A stretch of DNA of 64,000 nt. It comes from Thinopyrum elongatum. Lineage: Eukaryota; Streptophyta; Magnoliopsida; Poales; Poaceae. Below, in pieces: positions 1-12,216 of this stretch. Position 1 is the stretch's first letter; each line of letters opens with the position of its first letter. The notes under the pieces are model-generated. The model was given only the letters and a program-made list of their open reading frames with translations. It searched no databases and was not told the DNA's origin. Location: assembly GCA_011799875.1 (NCBI GenBank), contig CM022303.1, positions 734,323,321 to 734,387,320 on the forward strand, in the 5' to 3' direction. The position numbers and the translations under genes were made by a program.

Positions 1-774
1 GTGAAACAAGTGAACCAAGATTATCAGAGCCCGTTGATGGAAGCATATGTCAAAGAAGTGACGAAATTGGAGGAACATTTTGATGGATTACAAATAGAGC
101 ACGCCCCTCGTGCGGAAAACAGCATTGCTGATAATCTGTCAAAGTGTGCTTCTCAAAAGCTACATGTGGAACCAGGAACCTTTCTGTTCCATTTAAATCG
201 TCCATCTGTCACTCCGTCAACACAGGCCAGCAAAATAAGAAAGTTGAATACCGGCAAGTATTTCTCGGCAGAGCTCCCAGAAGCCGCCGGCAAAGATGTT
301 GCCGAGAAAAATGACACGACTGTTGGTGAGCAGCGGCTTCGCGCAGAACCTCAGGTCCCTGCTGCTGAAGCAAGCGCTCCCGCGGTAGAAGTGATGCCTT
401 TGGTCCTTGTCGTTGAGCCACAGGCTCCAGCATGGGCACAGCAAATAGTCCAATTCCTTAAAATAGGAGAACTTCCCGATGACCAAGAAGAAGGTGAGAA
501 AGTAGTCCATCTATCAAGTATGTACCAGTTTGTGGATAGCATTCTGTACAGAAAGAGACCGGCCGGTGTGAAATTGAAGTGTATTTGCCGGGAAGTTGGA
601 CAAACGTTGTTGGCAGAAATACATGGAGGCATATGTGGCTCTCACATAGGATCAAGGGCACTTGTCAGGAAAGCTTTCCGGCAAGGCCTTTATTGGCCCA
701 CTAACCTCCAGGATGCAACTAAGCTAGTAACCAAGTGTGAAGCATGCCAGTTCCATTCGAAGAAGATACATTAA
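1..774 (+). pseudogene. gypsy pol: end of RNase H, linker and integrase zinc-binding domain
   Basis: The frame is open from the window edge. The first ~50 residues end in ADNLSK, the typical close of a Ty3/gypsy RNase H. A low-complexity Ala/Glu/Val-rich linker follows (about residues 70-145). Residues ~205-255 form an integrase HHCC zinc-binding domain, with His in HGGICGSHIG and the pair CEACQF near the end. The stop at 772-774 falls just before the integrase core, which continues in another frame at 815, so pol carries both a stop and a frameshift. In life the polyprotein would be cleaved into RNase H and integrase. The true start is upstream of the window. Confidence 0.85.
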
Positions 775-814
775 CTAGCTCAATCTCTCCAAACAATCCC
801 TCTCTCATCCCCTT

Positions 815-1666
815 TTGGTCTGGGGGCTCGACATCTTAGGCCCCTTCCCCCGCGCAACCGGGGGCTTTGAGTTCTTGTACGTCGCCATCGACAAGTTCAC
901 AGAGTGGCCTGAAGTAGAGCCAGTGAGAAAGGTGATAGGGCAATTAGCCGTCAAGTTCTTCAAAGGACTAGTTTGCCGTTTTGGGGTTCCTAATAGAATC
1001 ATCACCAACAATGGCACACAGTTCATGAGCCACACCTTCATGCAATACATCCAAGACCTTGGCAGCAAAATATGTTTTGCATCTGTTGCTCACCCGAGAA
1101 GCAACAGTCAAGCGGAAAGGATGAACGCTGAAGTGCTGCGTGGTCTCAAGATGAGAACTTTTGACAGGCTGCGCAAGTGTGGAAGACGCTGGATTGATGA
1201 GTTGCCGGGGGTTCTTTGGTCACTCGGAAGGACACCATATCGAGCTACCGGCCAAACACCCTTCTCCCTAGTTTATGGTGCAGAAGCGGTGCTCCCCACG
1301 GAACTCATATATGGCTCACCTCGAGTACTCACCAATGATGAGGCAGAGCAAGAGCGGTGGTGGCAAGATGACATGACGCTCCTTTAGGAAGATCGTCTTC
1401 AAGCGGCTGTACGAGCTACACGCTACCAGCAAGCTTTGAGTCACTATCATAGCGGCAAAGTTCGTGTCCGAAGCCTTGAGGAAGGCGACCTTGTTCTTCG
1501 GCGCATTCAGTCCAACAAAATATCAAACAAGTTGACGCCAAAGTGGGAAGGCCCTTATCGGGTAGTATGAGTCACCAGACCTGGCGTAGTCCGTCTGGAG
1601 ACCGAAGATGGCATTCGATTGCAAAACTCATGGAACATTGAGCATCTTCGCAAGTTCTACCCATAA
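815..1666 (+). pseudogene. gypsy pol: integrase catalytic core and C-terminal domain
   Basis: This is the retroviral-type integrase core (rve family) that would join element cDNA to host DNA. The first catalytic Asp lies in GLDILGPFP. The second position reads ITNNGTQF where the family has ITDNGTQF, so the catalytic Asp is Asn. The Glu is kept in SQAERMN. In-frame stops occur at 1385-1387 and 1568-1570; the same frame continues through a recognisable C-terminal domain (KLTPKWEGPYRV, then NIEHLRKFYP) to the stop at 1664-1666. There is no ATG in this frame because it is the internal part of a polyprotein. The copy cannot be functional. Confidence 0.88.
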
Positions 1667-2472
1667 GGCGCGGTTGTTCGCCCCCCCCCCCCCCCCCCGG
1701 CAACTTCTTTTGTACAAGCTTTGTCGGCAAGACATGTAACCCTTTGTACAAAGCCAGGCGCAGACCCTGTGCATAAGTAAAATAAAAAGCTAAGTGTTTG
1801 GCAACTTATCGTACATTCTTCTTTTATGTATGGGCACATGCAATGTCGTGGTTACACTTTAGATTGTTTGAGATGACTAATGAACCATCAAGGTTCCCAA
1901 ACCACTCTTTTTCTCTTCTTTCTTCTCAAAGAACAGAAGGATCCCTCGCGTGCAAGTTTCCCAGGGGGAGTGGTGATGGGTACCATTCAACGACGTTCAA
2001 GTGATCATTTCATACGACAAGAAAGACAGCACGAGAAAAACCTAAGTTGAAAAACTTCAAAAAAATTCCTCATTACATTTACAAACTCCCTTGAACGGTT
2101 CTATGCTTGTATGAAAAACCTGCACACGAAGGAACCTTGTCGCGGCTGAATTGTGCTCTAGTTCTGTCTCAAGTCCGCTCGACAAACTTGGCAGCTTCAT
2201 TCTGGTCCGGCAAGTCACATTGCCAAAGGCAGCACTTCCAGCAGGCTCCTAGGGACCTGTTCCTCAAAGCACTCGCGGCAAATGTGTGCACCGGCAAGTT
2301 TCCACACAAGCGTAGGGAACACATTCATACAAAGGCAGAAATGAAACAAGGGGAACAGCACGCACTCATCCAGCGAGCACGAGTTATGTTACATCGCAAA
2401 AATAGTGCGGATCTAACATAAGTCCGAATCTGTCTTTTACATGGCAGCACGGCGATGAGTATAATGACAAGC
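1667..2472. other. Non-coding spacer between pol and the convergent antisense gene
   Basis: No gene is supported here. The spacer starts with an 18-base C run (1681-1698). A purine-rich stretch at about 1960-1980 (CCAGGGGGAGTGG followed by TGATGGG) resembles a polypurine tract. It lies well inside the element rather than at the 3' LTR, so it may be an internal tract or a relic. The rest has no visible structure. Confidence 0.5.
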
Positions 2473-5083
2473 TCAATCACGACGATCACCCTGGATCCGA
2501 GGAATCAGGAGGACCTTGTCAGCAAGAGGAGCGGCAATCTTGTTGGCGGCGGTGATGTCGGTGTTCTTGGGCAACTTCCTGAAGACCCCAGAGAGATCGA
2601 TGCCAGGATTGTGATGAGCAATCTTGAGCAGCACTCTGTATACAACTTCACGCGCAAACTTCCAGGATTCATCGACGAACGAGGCGGACCTGTCTTCGTG
2701 ATATGTCTTCAAGGCATCAATAGGGCCCTCGAAGAACTTGGTCAGCCTGACGCTGGTGGCCTCCTTATCGTTGACCGTGAAGCCCCAGCTCTTCATGTCC
2801 ATAACAGTGATCTGAGAAGAGATGCACTCAGCAACATTCACAATCCTGCCAGTCCAGAGAGAAAGGTTATGATGCAGTTAGGTGTAATTGTTCTCGGCAA
2901 CATTCTTCAAAGCCTCTTCCTTCTCTGGCTCCTCCGTCAGGACCCTCTCCCTCCCCTTGGCGAACTCCAAATCTGTCACCAGGGTGGCCAGTTGGGTTTT
3001 CAGATCATCAGTTGTCTTGGCGGCGGCATCGAGATCTTGATTCTTAGATGACAGCTGCGTTTGCAAGTCCCCTAGAGTGCGCACTGCTTTCAGCGCTTCA
3101 TTCTTAAGATTCTTGACTTCCTTGCCACTGCCAGCAAGGTCTTCCTTCAGCTTGGCCACCTAGGATTCCAATTCTGTCTTGGCGGCGGTAGCTGCGGCAG
3201 CTTTGTCAGAAGCCTCCTTGAGCTTGGTTGCACTATTTTGAGCCAGGGTCTCAATAGTATCCCTGTGATTCTTTTCTAGCTCAAGCATCCTTTGCTCAAG
3301 GAGTTTCTCAATTTCTTCATCCTTTCCACGAAGAGTGGCGGCAAGGGCTCCTTCCCGTGTGGCAAGATCCTTCTCCTTGGCATTGAGCAGCATTTCGCGC
3401 TCTGTCATCTTGCCGTCATGGATTGCCTCTTCTTCTTTGGTGGCATTAAGATTGTGGGCCTACCCATTATACCATGCGCACAGCGCATTCGGTTTCTCCT
3501 TCAACTTCTGCTCAACCAGATCAGTGGATTTGCGCTCCTACTAGACCCTATTCCACCTTTGGCTGTACCTCTCTTGGACACCTTTGAACCAAATAGTCAT
3601 GATCTCCAGAAAGGCGAGGTCTTCAGCACTATCATTGGCATCCGTGGCCTCAGTGTTTTGTTGGCACAAAGGGAACAGGATCCGAGCGATCTCTTCATCA
3701 AAATTTGGCCCCGCGGTACTAGATGTACTGGGGGCTCTAGACTCATGCTGAGAAGTGATCAACGCCAAGCTGATTGATGGAGCCTGCATGATTGTTGCCA
3801 CTGGCTGGTTGTCAGGGTTTGGCATGTCAGTATTGATGGGCACCTTCTCCACATCCGTTCTGACGGGATCAGGCACGTTGCCGGAAGACTTCCTGGATTC
3901 CTCGTGTATCTCTCTGATGTCCTTGATGGCTTGCACAAGGTTCTCCTCGGCAGCAATCTTGGTGGCTTCATCAGTGGCATCCTTTGTAATGTTCGCTACC
4001 TCCACCAGGACTTCTCCTTCTTCGGGAGAGGTTGGAGCTATGGAGTAAAGCAGAAGCAAAGGCAAAGTGAGATTCAAATTTCAAGCCAAAGTTCAAGAAG
4101 ACAAAAAAATTCTATGGGAGACGCGTAAAGGCAAGAGGATTACACATTGGTGCTTGTTGAGGAAGGACACTTCCTTCCCTGGCAACTTGTGTTGTCGGCA
4201 CACGAGTATTGGCAGCTTCCCTTGTCGGGGTAGCCTCCGTGCGGATAGGCTCGTCAGTGGAAGCCCTTGCTGGAGAAGCAGTCCCCAGGATGATGGTTGA
4301 CGGGGAGGCCACAACAGGGCTGCCTCTTGGTGCTCTTCCTCTTGGCGAGCCTCTCCCATCTCCTTGTCATGCTCAGGAGAAGGAACTTCAGCACTGGTGC
4401 CAGTGGGAGGTGCCTGCACTACTTCCTCACGAAGGGGGCTGGGCAGGGGGCTAGCGACGACGGTTTCAACCGTTTCGCCCCCTGCCCAATGTTTGCCGTG
4501 GGATCCTGCTCTGTCGCAGGCTTGACCTGCTTCGTCCGGTGCGTGAGTGGTTCTCGGTCTCTGTCAAAGCAAGGAAATAAAGTCAGAACAACAATCAGTT
4601 GAAGCCAAGACTTGATGGGGTAAGCAAACTTACTTACTCCTCCTCCTCTTCGGACATGCCTAAGACATCGAAGTCATACATCACCAGCGGGGGTGATTCC
4701 CTGGCCCTCTTGAGTGTCGGGGGAGGCAAACTTGTCGGTTGGGTGGACTCGGTCTCCTCAGCAACCTCTTGTTGGGAAGACGAAGGCTGAGTACGAGGGC
4801 GCCGACTCCATTGATGGCGCACAACTTCCTGTTGGCCGGCCCGTGTGGTCATCTTCTTCACCACAGGACCAACTCCTGGCGAGGAAGTGCATACCGGATC
4901 TTTGCTGGCTGCCCTTCAGAGGCAGTGTTTCCTCTTCGAAGCTCGAGGGCCTTCCTCCTCTTCAGGATCTGCGGCAACTTTGGTCCCGGCAACCTCATCC
5001 TCGACGGTCTCGTCCCCGGCAGGCTCTTCATGTTGTTTGTTGGCGACCTCTTCCTCATGGAGTTCTTCATCATCATCATCATC
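2473..5083 (-). pseudogene. Antisense gypsy-associated gene, C-terminal (coiled-coil) part
   Basis: Read on the - strand from the insertion point, the protein starts in an acidic Asp/Glu run, passes a basic segment and an EEEEE stretch near 4640, and then meets a likely intron (donor GTAAGT at 4637-4632, acceptor TTTGACAG ending 4561). A second likely acceptor (CTCCATAG) ends at 4038. From ~3408 to 2878 the product is Lys/Glu/Ala/Leu-rich with long heptad-like stretches, a convincing coiled coil. The last ~120 residues (2841-2473) form a globular tail ending at a stop. Several stops (for example just above 3159) and frame changes show decay. The function of such antisense proteins is not established. 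It belongs with the N-terminal part at 17560-18721. Confidence 0.75.
5079..5083. repeat. Left target-site duplication (TCATC)
   Basis: This direct copy of 17560-17564 lies immediately outside the LTR ends. It sits in an (ATC)n-like run encoding the acidic stretch of the antisense gene, so the exact register is slightly ambiguous. Confidence 0.88.
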
Positions 5084-8000
5084 TGTGGCACCCCGGCTCA
5101 GAGAACCGGATTACCTTATGTTTCCAGCCCAAAGATCACGTCTTCTGGAAACACACAACAACTTGGAACAGAACAGAACAGAAATTTATTAATATTATAC
5201 AGGTACAAGCTCGAATATTACATCGGGTAGCGAGGCCGGAAGTACTGCATGTGCTATGACTATATATACATTATTTATGAAACATGGCAAATGCCTCAGT
5301 ACTACTAGATATTTCTACGGCGTAGTGGAACATTGAGAGGGACACTCCATCCCATAGGGACACTGCTGGGACACAACCTAGTTAGCGTAACACGAACCAT
5401 CGGGACCTCCGTCCTCGGCTTCTCCTGCATCTGGCATGACACGCCAGGTGAGTACTTTGAATGTACTCGCAAGCTCACAACAACCAAGACAATACAGTAA
5501 ACAATAGCATGGTAATGATCATGATTAACACTTAGGATGCTTGCTTACGGTTACCAAGTATCGACTTACTCCTTTCCAGGATCAACTAGGGTCCCCGGAA
5601 CATTCAGGATCCTCAGATCATCTCAGAGCTTAGGACGAGTTCTTCCATCATTATTATGATTAGGGTTGACCATCCAGTTTGACCTAGTGTGGACTGTGTC
5701 CAATACCATGGACCCAGCTATTCGAATAGATTCTTACACTCTGCAGAGGTTGCGCACTTTACCCACAGCATGGACATTTGTCCAACAAAACCTGTCTGAC
5801 ACGTGACTCCTTTATCGTACCACCGTCAATCATCCCCCCCCCCAGAGTCATGCCCTGGGTGGCCCCTGTGTCACCTTAACACCGGCCACCACCGTGGCCA
5901 ACTAAACTGTCCCAAACGGGGACACCGGCAAATAACTTAACTTCGGCTCACGAGGTTATCGTCATCTACCTGATCAGGGCAGCAAGCATGCATAACCTCC
6001 CCTCTTTGGTGGTACCGGTAAAGGAACACGTGGTCAGACCAAGTCAAGGCCGTCCCATTCCATCAGATGTGGCTGCACGGGTGAGTCCGGTGCGGTGGCA
6101 CTCATTCAACCAATAGGCTTAGTTTATTAAGTGACACAACCAGCAAGGTTGTTTATCATAAATAGCTTAACATGGCAGTAGTTATGCAACTATTTCATTT
6201 CTTAGGAATGATCACACATTAAGTAATGCAAATAATTCAATATTAAAACAACACTATTGAAGTGCTGCATGCAATGGATGATGTGGCTTGCCTTGCTCTG
6301 TAGGGTTGTCCACAAACTCCTGGGCTTCAAAACCACAAGTATTTCCTTCTGAAAATATTTTAAAATGGCAATGGAAAATGTCACATTACACATTTCTGTT
6401 CACCAAAATTTCTGTAAGCAAGGGAAAAATACCAAAATTTACCAAAAAATAGGGAGCTCATGACAAAAACAATGCAAAAAGAATCAATTGATTTGGACTT
6501 ATCGATAAAAAGTTAGTAGTGGTCAAATTTCCTGCTCAAATAGGATTTAAAAACAAAAATTAGAAAAATCCACAGATGGCCACGTCGATGGCGTAAAGTG
6601 AAGGGGGCGTCTCCACTTACCGCTTCGGCGCGTGAGGCGGGCCACTGACATGGGGGCCCTACTGTCAGGTTTAAAAGGAGAAGAGGGGAAACAGCGCACC
6701 GCAGAGCTCTGGCGATGGTCGCCGGCGATGCAGGCGGCGGCGAGGTCGGGCGCCTACGGGGATGGAATGAGCACTCGAAGACGAAGCCGTACGTACCCGT
6801 GGCTTGGTGAGAGTTGGTTGGACGACATCGTCCCCTTCCTCTCCGGCGGCAGTGATTTTCAGGTGTCACCGGAGACGGTGATTCCGGCAGGGTTTCGTTC
6901 GGGGGAGAGGTTGGACAGGGTCAGGAGAGTGTGTGGAGCTCGCGTGTGCAGTCAGTTGAGGCTGGGGTGAAGCGAGGTGGCTGGGTGGCAGAGCTCGGGT
7001 GGCAGCAGAACACCGGCAAGATGCGAGGCCAGAGGGCCTCTCGGCCTTGGCTCGTTGCTCGGGAGCTCAATCGGGAGTGGGCAGAGGGCGATGAGGAGCT
7101 AGGATGGCTGGGCGGGGCCTTTTATTGGCGGGGGCGAGGCATCTGGAGTGGGCGGAGCTCGGGCCATCTCGCCGGAGCCAGGACGCCATGCTGGCTAGCT
7201 TGGCGTGGGCGACAGGATGGGAGAGGGCAAGAGGAGTAAATGCACTCCGTGGCGGCCTTCGAGAAAGACGACGGCCAACAGGGCCACAGTTCCAGCACGG
7301 GCGCCACAGTGGCCGTGTGCGGTGGCGGCCGCCGGGGACGATTCCGGCGAGGGAAGAACTCCAGAATGGCCAGGTGGGTGGAGGAGAGGATGTCGGTGAG
7401 CGAGGACAAGGCACAGCTACGCGGGGCAACCGGATGCATCACATTAGACGCGGGCAGGGTGCAAAGCGCGCGCACTGGCATGCCAGTGCCGTGCCCACCA
7501 CGGTGTCTGGCACTTGGAGGCCATGCAAGTCTAGCGCACCGTGTCTAGAATATCGACACTCGACCACTTAGTCCACCTGTGCCCCTGGTTTGGCTAGATT
7601 CACTCTGGTTCGAAGTGTAGCCTCAACTATAGTTTCTGACAAATTTTTTGGGAGAGATCCGAAGAATTGTAGAGCTGGAGATGAAGCTAACAGAGATGTC
7701 TGGAGTGATCTACTTTGGAAGGACTACAGACTGGCCAAATTTGAGAAACTTCCATCAAGATTTGGATGTAGTTGATGTATAACTGTCATACAGGTCTAGA
7801 AACCTAGATGAGCTTGTTGTACTCACCTGGCTGGTCTGTTGGAGCTGTAATTTGGTGTGTAGGAGTTATTTGGTGGATAGAATATATCATAAAAAATTTC
7901 AGCCCAATTGGATTCCTCTAGCTGGTACTTCCTTCATAGAGATTGCAAATGAGCAAAAACTTGGCAGAATATTACTGCTGAAAATTTGTACTAGACAAGA

Positions 8001-8487
8001 TGACATTTTTGGATATTGTGGCAAGATAGGTTCCCTAGTATGTCAGGGAATTATTTGAGAGTTTTTTGAGTTGAGGAGATATGAGTTGCTTCACAAATGG
8101 CCAGTACTGTCCAGAAGATAAATGGTATTTTTTGGGCAAAATTTTATACCAGATCATGAAATGTTTTTGAAGATCGTGGGAGTAGATGATGACAAGAGGG
8201 TCTGGTATTAATTTGGGATTTTTTTATCAGCAGAACTATAGGTTGCTTCACAACCCATATTGAGATCAAATATTTCCAATAAAGAAAATGGATTAATATG
8301 AGAAAATAAATATTATGGTTTGGACCAGAAGGTGTGAAGCAAGATTTTGGCAAGATGTGAAGGGCGTTGGATCATTGTGGAGAGGACACGGAATAACCCT
8401 TATGTCCAAAGTCAAAAGATCCACTGAAAAGCAAATAAAGCTAGAAGAACTTTGAATTTTTTTTTTTGCCAAAATCAGGGTGTCACA
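5084..8487 (-). repeat. 3' LTR of the nested chromovirus
   Basis: A 3,404-bp copy of the sequence at 14160-17559, with TG...CA ends. The two LTRs differ by scattered substitutions, many C/T or G/A, and small indels. In the first ~85 bases I count about seven differences, so the insertion is not recent. Small open frames inside are present at matching places in both LTRs and are not considered genes. Confidence 0.95.
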
Positions 8488-8726
8488 AACCTACCCCCCT
8501 TAGGATGAATCTCGTCCTTGAGATTTGGTTGCTCAGGGAACAAATACGGATATGCAGATCTCAGGAAATCTTCCCTTTCCCAAGTAGCCTCTTCTTCTGT
8601 ATGGTGCTCCAACAATACCTTGTATAGTTTAATTACCTTACTCCGAGTAGTCATTTCCATCTCATCCAAGATCCTGACAGGCTTTTCCTCATAATTTAGG
8701 TCCTTGGTTAACTCTAGCTCACTCAT
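8475..8726 (-). pseudogene. Chromodomain at the integrase C-terminus
   Basis: An open frame of 83 codons with EEKPVRILDEMEMTTRSKV, then KVLLEHHTEEEATWERED, a recognisable chromodomain of plant chromoviruses, which is thought to guide integration to particular chromatin. The frame runs 13 bases into the 3' LTR, and its stop lies in the LTR, a compact arrangement of the pol end and LTR start. Confidence 0.85.
8488..8504 (-). promoter_or_regulatory. Polypurine tract of the nested chromovirus
   Basis: On the - strand a purine-rich run (AAGGGGGGTAGGTT) abuts the 3' LTR, the expected site for plus-strand priming. A near-identical tract abuts the LTR of the second element at 56956. Confidence 0.85.
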
Positions 8727-10010
8727 ATCTGTCTGTTTGACTGGAGGTGCAATGCACTTTCTCAGCTGTGATATGTGGAAGACATTGTGAATGTCAGACT
8801 ACTCCGGTGGTAACTCCAACTGATATGCTACTCTGCCTCTTCTAGCGATCACTGGAAATGGACCGATATATGTTGGTGCAAGCTTTCCTCGAGTATGGAA
8901 CCTCTTTACTCCCTTCATAGGTGTTACTCATAGATAAGCATACCCTCTGGGTTCAAAGGTTACTTCCCTGTGTTTTGGGTCATAGTAACTCTTTTGACGA
9001 GATTTGGCTGTTCAAAGACATTCTTGAATGTCCTTAACTTGCTTCTCAGCCTCTAGCATTAAATCTATGCCGAAGATATGGTTGTCTCCTTTCTATGACC
9101 AGTTTAAAGGTGTACGACATTTCCGCCCATACAGTGCCTCAAACGATGACATCTTGAGTCTGGACTGATAGCTGTTATTGTAGGAAAACTCTGCATAGGG
9201 TAAACAATCTTCCCATTTGGGTCCATAGGTGAGGGCACAAGACCGAAGCATATCTTCCAGTATCTGATTTACTCATTCGGTCTGCCCGTCTGTCTCAGGA
9301 TGATATGTTGTGCTATGTTTCAACACGGTTCCGAGAGCCTAGTGCAATCATAGCCAAAATGCTGAGGTAAACAAAGACCCTCTGTCTGATGTAATGGACT
9401 TAGGTACTCCATGAAGGCTGACAATCCTGGACAAATAGAGCTATGCGAGTTGGTCAGCCCTATAAGTGGTTTTTACTGGGATGAAATGGGCCACTTTGGT
9501 AAGTATGTCCACGATAACCCTGATGGCATCATGACCTCTCGCGGACCTTAGTAGCCCAACAATGAAGTCCATGCATATGTCATCCCATTTCGACTAGGGA
9601 ACTTGTAAGGGTTGCAGTACCCCAGCGGGTTTCTGGTGCTCAGCCTTAACCTTATGGCATACCTCATAGCAGGCGACATAGTACGCAATGTCCTTTTGCA
9701 TTCCTGGCCACCAAAAAGTTTCCTTTAACTCCTGGTACATTTTTGTTCCACCAGGGTGAATAGAATATGCGGACTCATGAGCCTCTCGCAATATTTGCTG
9801 CCTTAAGTTTGCTTGGTCAGGTACGCATATTCGATTGTCAAACCACAGTGTGCCCTGTTTGTCAACACGGAAGGAGTTGGCCTTCCCTAGTGGTATATTT
9901 CCTTTCATTTCCTGTATACCCTCATCAGCCATTTGAGCTTCTTTAATTTCTTCCATGAGTGTTGGAATGATTTCCAAAGTATCCGGGCTGATAGGGCCAC
10001 AGAGTATCAT
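8727..10010 (-). pseudogene. Integrase: zinc-binding domain and catalytic core
   Basis: The HHCC domain lies at 10010-9594 (HESAYSIHPGG...CYEVCHKVKAEH). After a stop near 9596 the same family continues with the core: MDFIVGL, a second Asp in ITSDRGSLF and Glu in ETDGQTE, so the DDE triad is still visible. Several stops break the core. Downstream is the GPFPVIARRGRVAYQLELP segment of the C-terminal domain, joined to the chromodomain. Confidence 0.87.
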
Positions 10011-10075
10011 ATTAAGCTTGGCAAACTCTTCTTGTAGGCTTGGAAGGATACCCCAGTAATTGCATTTATGGTGCC

Positions 10076-10606
10076 TTATTTCCTACTGAGAGCATCTGCG
10101 ACCACATTGGCTTTTCCCGGGTGATAATTAATTCCGAGATCATAGTCCTTGACCAATTTGAGCCATCTTCTTTGTGTGAGGTTGAGGTCAGGTTGTGTGA
10201 AAATATATTTGAGGCTTTTGTGGTCTGTGTATATTTCACAGCGCCGTCCAATAAGGTAATGCCTCCAGATTTTTAAAGCATGAACCACAGCCGCTAGTTC
10301 CAGGTCATGAGTAGGGTAGTTCTCTTCATGAGGTCGTAGGTATCTGGAAGCATAGGCTACAACTTTTCCTTCCTGCATTAATACATAGTCGATTCCATGT
10401 CTGGAAGCATCACAGTATATATCAAAGCTTTTATGGAGATCTGGAAGAATCAGGACAGGGGCGGTGGTTAACCTTGTCTTTAGCTCCACAAAGCTGCTGT
10501 CACATTCTTCCGTCCAAACAAACTTGTTGTTCTTCTTCAACAATTCTGTCAATGGCTTGGCTATTTTTGAAAAGCCTTCAATAAAGCGACGGTAATAGCC
10601 AGCCAA
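10076..10606 (-). pseudogene. RNase H domain with RT connection segment
   Basis: An intact 176-codon stretch of the polyprotein. It starts in the RT thumb/connection ([18 protein letters not shown]) and contains the Ty3 RNase H core. The acidic positions are kept in [28 protein letters not shown] and VVADALSRK. This domain would remove the RNA strand of the hybrid. It is listed as a pseudogene only because its polyprotein is broken. Confidence 0.9.
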
Positions 10607-10669
10607 ACCCAGAAAACTATGAAATTCGGTTACCGTGGTTGGTGTCTTCTAGTTAAGTATAGCAGTCAC

Positions 10670-11453
10670 TTTACTAGGGTCGACAGCTACACCTTTTTCT
10701 GATAGAACATGTCCCAAAAATCCCACCTCTTTTAGCCAGAATTCACATTTGTTGAATTTGGCATACAATCGATGGCTCTTAGTCTTTCCAAGACAGCACG
10801 GAGATGTTGCTTGTGCTCTTCTTCATCTTTAGAGTATATGAGGATATCATTGATGAACACTACTACAAACTTATCCAAAAAGTCCATGAAGACTTTGCTC
10901 ATCGTGCTCATGAAATTTGCTGGAGCATTTGTCAGACTGAATGACATGACTGTAAACTCATACAGGCCATATCGAGTGGTGAACTCAGTCTTGGGGATAT
11001 CCTCTTTTCTGATTTTTAGCTCATGATACCCCGTTCAGAGGTCAATTTTGGAGAATACCCGGGCCCCGTTCAACTGGTCAAACAAGTCATCGATGCGAGG
11101 GAGCGACTACTTATTTTTGATTGTGACCTCATTTAGCTGGCGATAGTCTACGCACATTCGTAGACTACCATCTTTCTTCTTGATGAAAATCACAGGTGAT
11201 CCCACGGTGAGATGCTTGGACGAATATACCCTTTCTGTAGTAATTCATCCAATTGTTTCTTTAGTTCCACTAGCTCTGGGAATGGCATGCGATTATACTT
11301 TTTATATATTGGAGCAGTTCTGGGAACCACATCAATTCCAAACTCTAGTTCTCGGTCAAGTGGTATTCCTTGCAGTTCTTCGGGGAACACGTCCGGAAAT
11401 TCACTGACCACTGGAATCAAATTCATATCCGTAGCCGTAGCCTTGAATGCCAT
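10670..11453 (-). pseudogene. Reverse transcriptase
   Basis: The frame opens with the protease-RT linker ([17 protein letters not shown]) and passes the RT entry motif ([20 protein letters not shown]). A frame change follows, then [18 protein letters not shown], with stops after IKNK and after KIDL. The catalytic box reads [10 protein letters not shown] where the family has FVDDILIYS, so one of the two metal-binding Asp residues is Asn. The polymerase is dead on several counts. Confidence 0.9.
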
Positions 11454-12216
11454 TCCCTTTTTGACATTATTCTGCTAGCGATTAACTGGATGGTTTGGCA
11501 TGCCGGGTTAACCAACGTCACTGTCCTGGTGGCGCAGTTGATACAGACCTGATGTGGCGTCAACCAATCCATCCCCAGTATTATATCCAATCCAGGGGAT
11601 TCGATTGCAACAAGAGTGGCTGGAAACTTGACTCCATGTATATGGATTTCCAAATCTTTATATATAACATTTGTTCTAAGCATTGAGCCAGGGATTGTAC
11701 CACCATGATTTTGTCCAAAAGAGAAGAGGAAAATTTGTGTATGGTGGCAAAACTCTGTGAAATAAATGAATGAGAAGCCCCAGAATCAAATAAATTTTTT
11801 GCAGGTATGTCGTTAATGGAAAACATACATAGGACCACATCTGGTGCTTCATGGGCTTCCTCTGCGGAGATATGATGGACTTGGCTATGGCAGAAGTTTT
11901 GATTGGGGCGGCGTCCAATATTGTTGACTTGTGGCTTGAAACCGGTTGTTGGCTTGCCATTCCTTGCGGGGCATTGCTTAGAATAGTGTCCGCCTTGGCC
12001 GCAATTAAAGCAAGTGTTGTTGCGGCGGCAGTCTTCCAGCACTGGCTGCTTGCCATAGGTCTTCTCCTTGGTATTTGGCTTGATATTGTTATTGTGGTTG
12101 CCACCATTCCAGGCAGGCTTGTATTCAAACAGACTTGACTGCCAGATACACGGCTTCTGCACAAACTGCTCCCGGTTATCCTTCTTGGGTTCAAACTTTC
12201 GCTTTGTGATCATCAT
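11423..12216 (-). pseudogene. Gag zinc knuckle and aspartic protease
   Basis: This continues gag after a frameshift. A CCHC knuckle (CFNCGQGGHYSKQC) would bind the element RNA. About 70 residues on, LFDSGASHSFIS is the aspartic protease active site (normally D-S/T-G). Near 11690 another frame change is needed to reach the flap and C-terminal protease strands (LDIILGMDWL). The protease would process the polyprotein; this copy cannot be translated as one. Confidence 0.88.

Noticed and set aside
1681..1698. 18-base C run as a functional element
   Set aside because: A simple homopolymer whose length is unreliable in most sequencing data.
5305..5487. Small frame conserved at 5305-5487 and 14378-14563
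   Set aside because: It is conserved only because both are LTR copies, and it has no domain.
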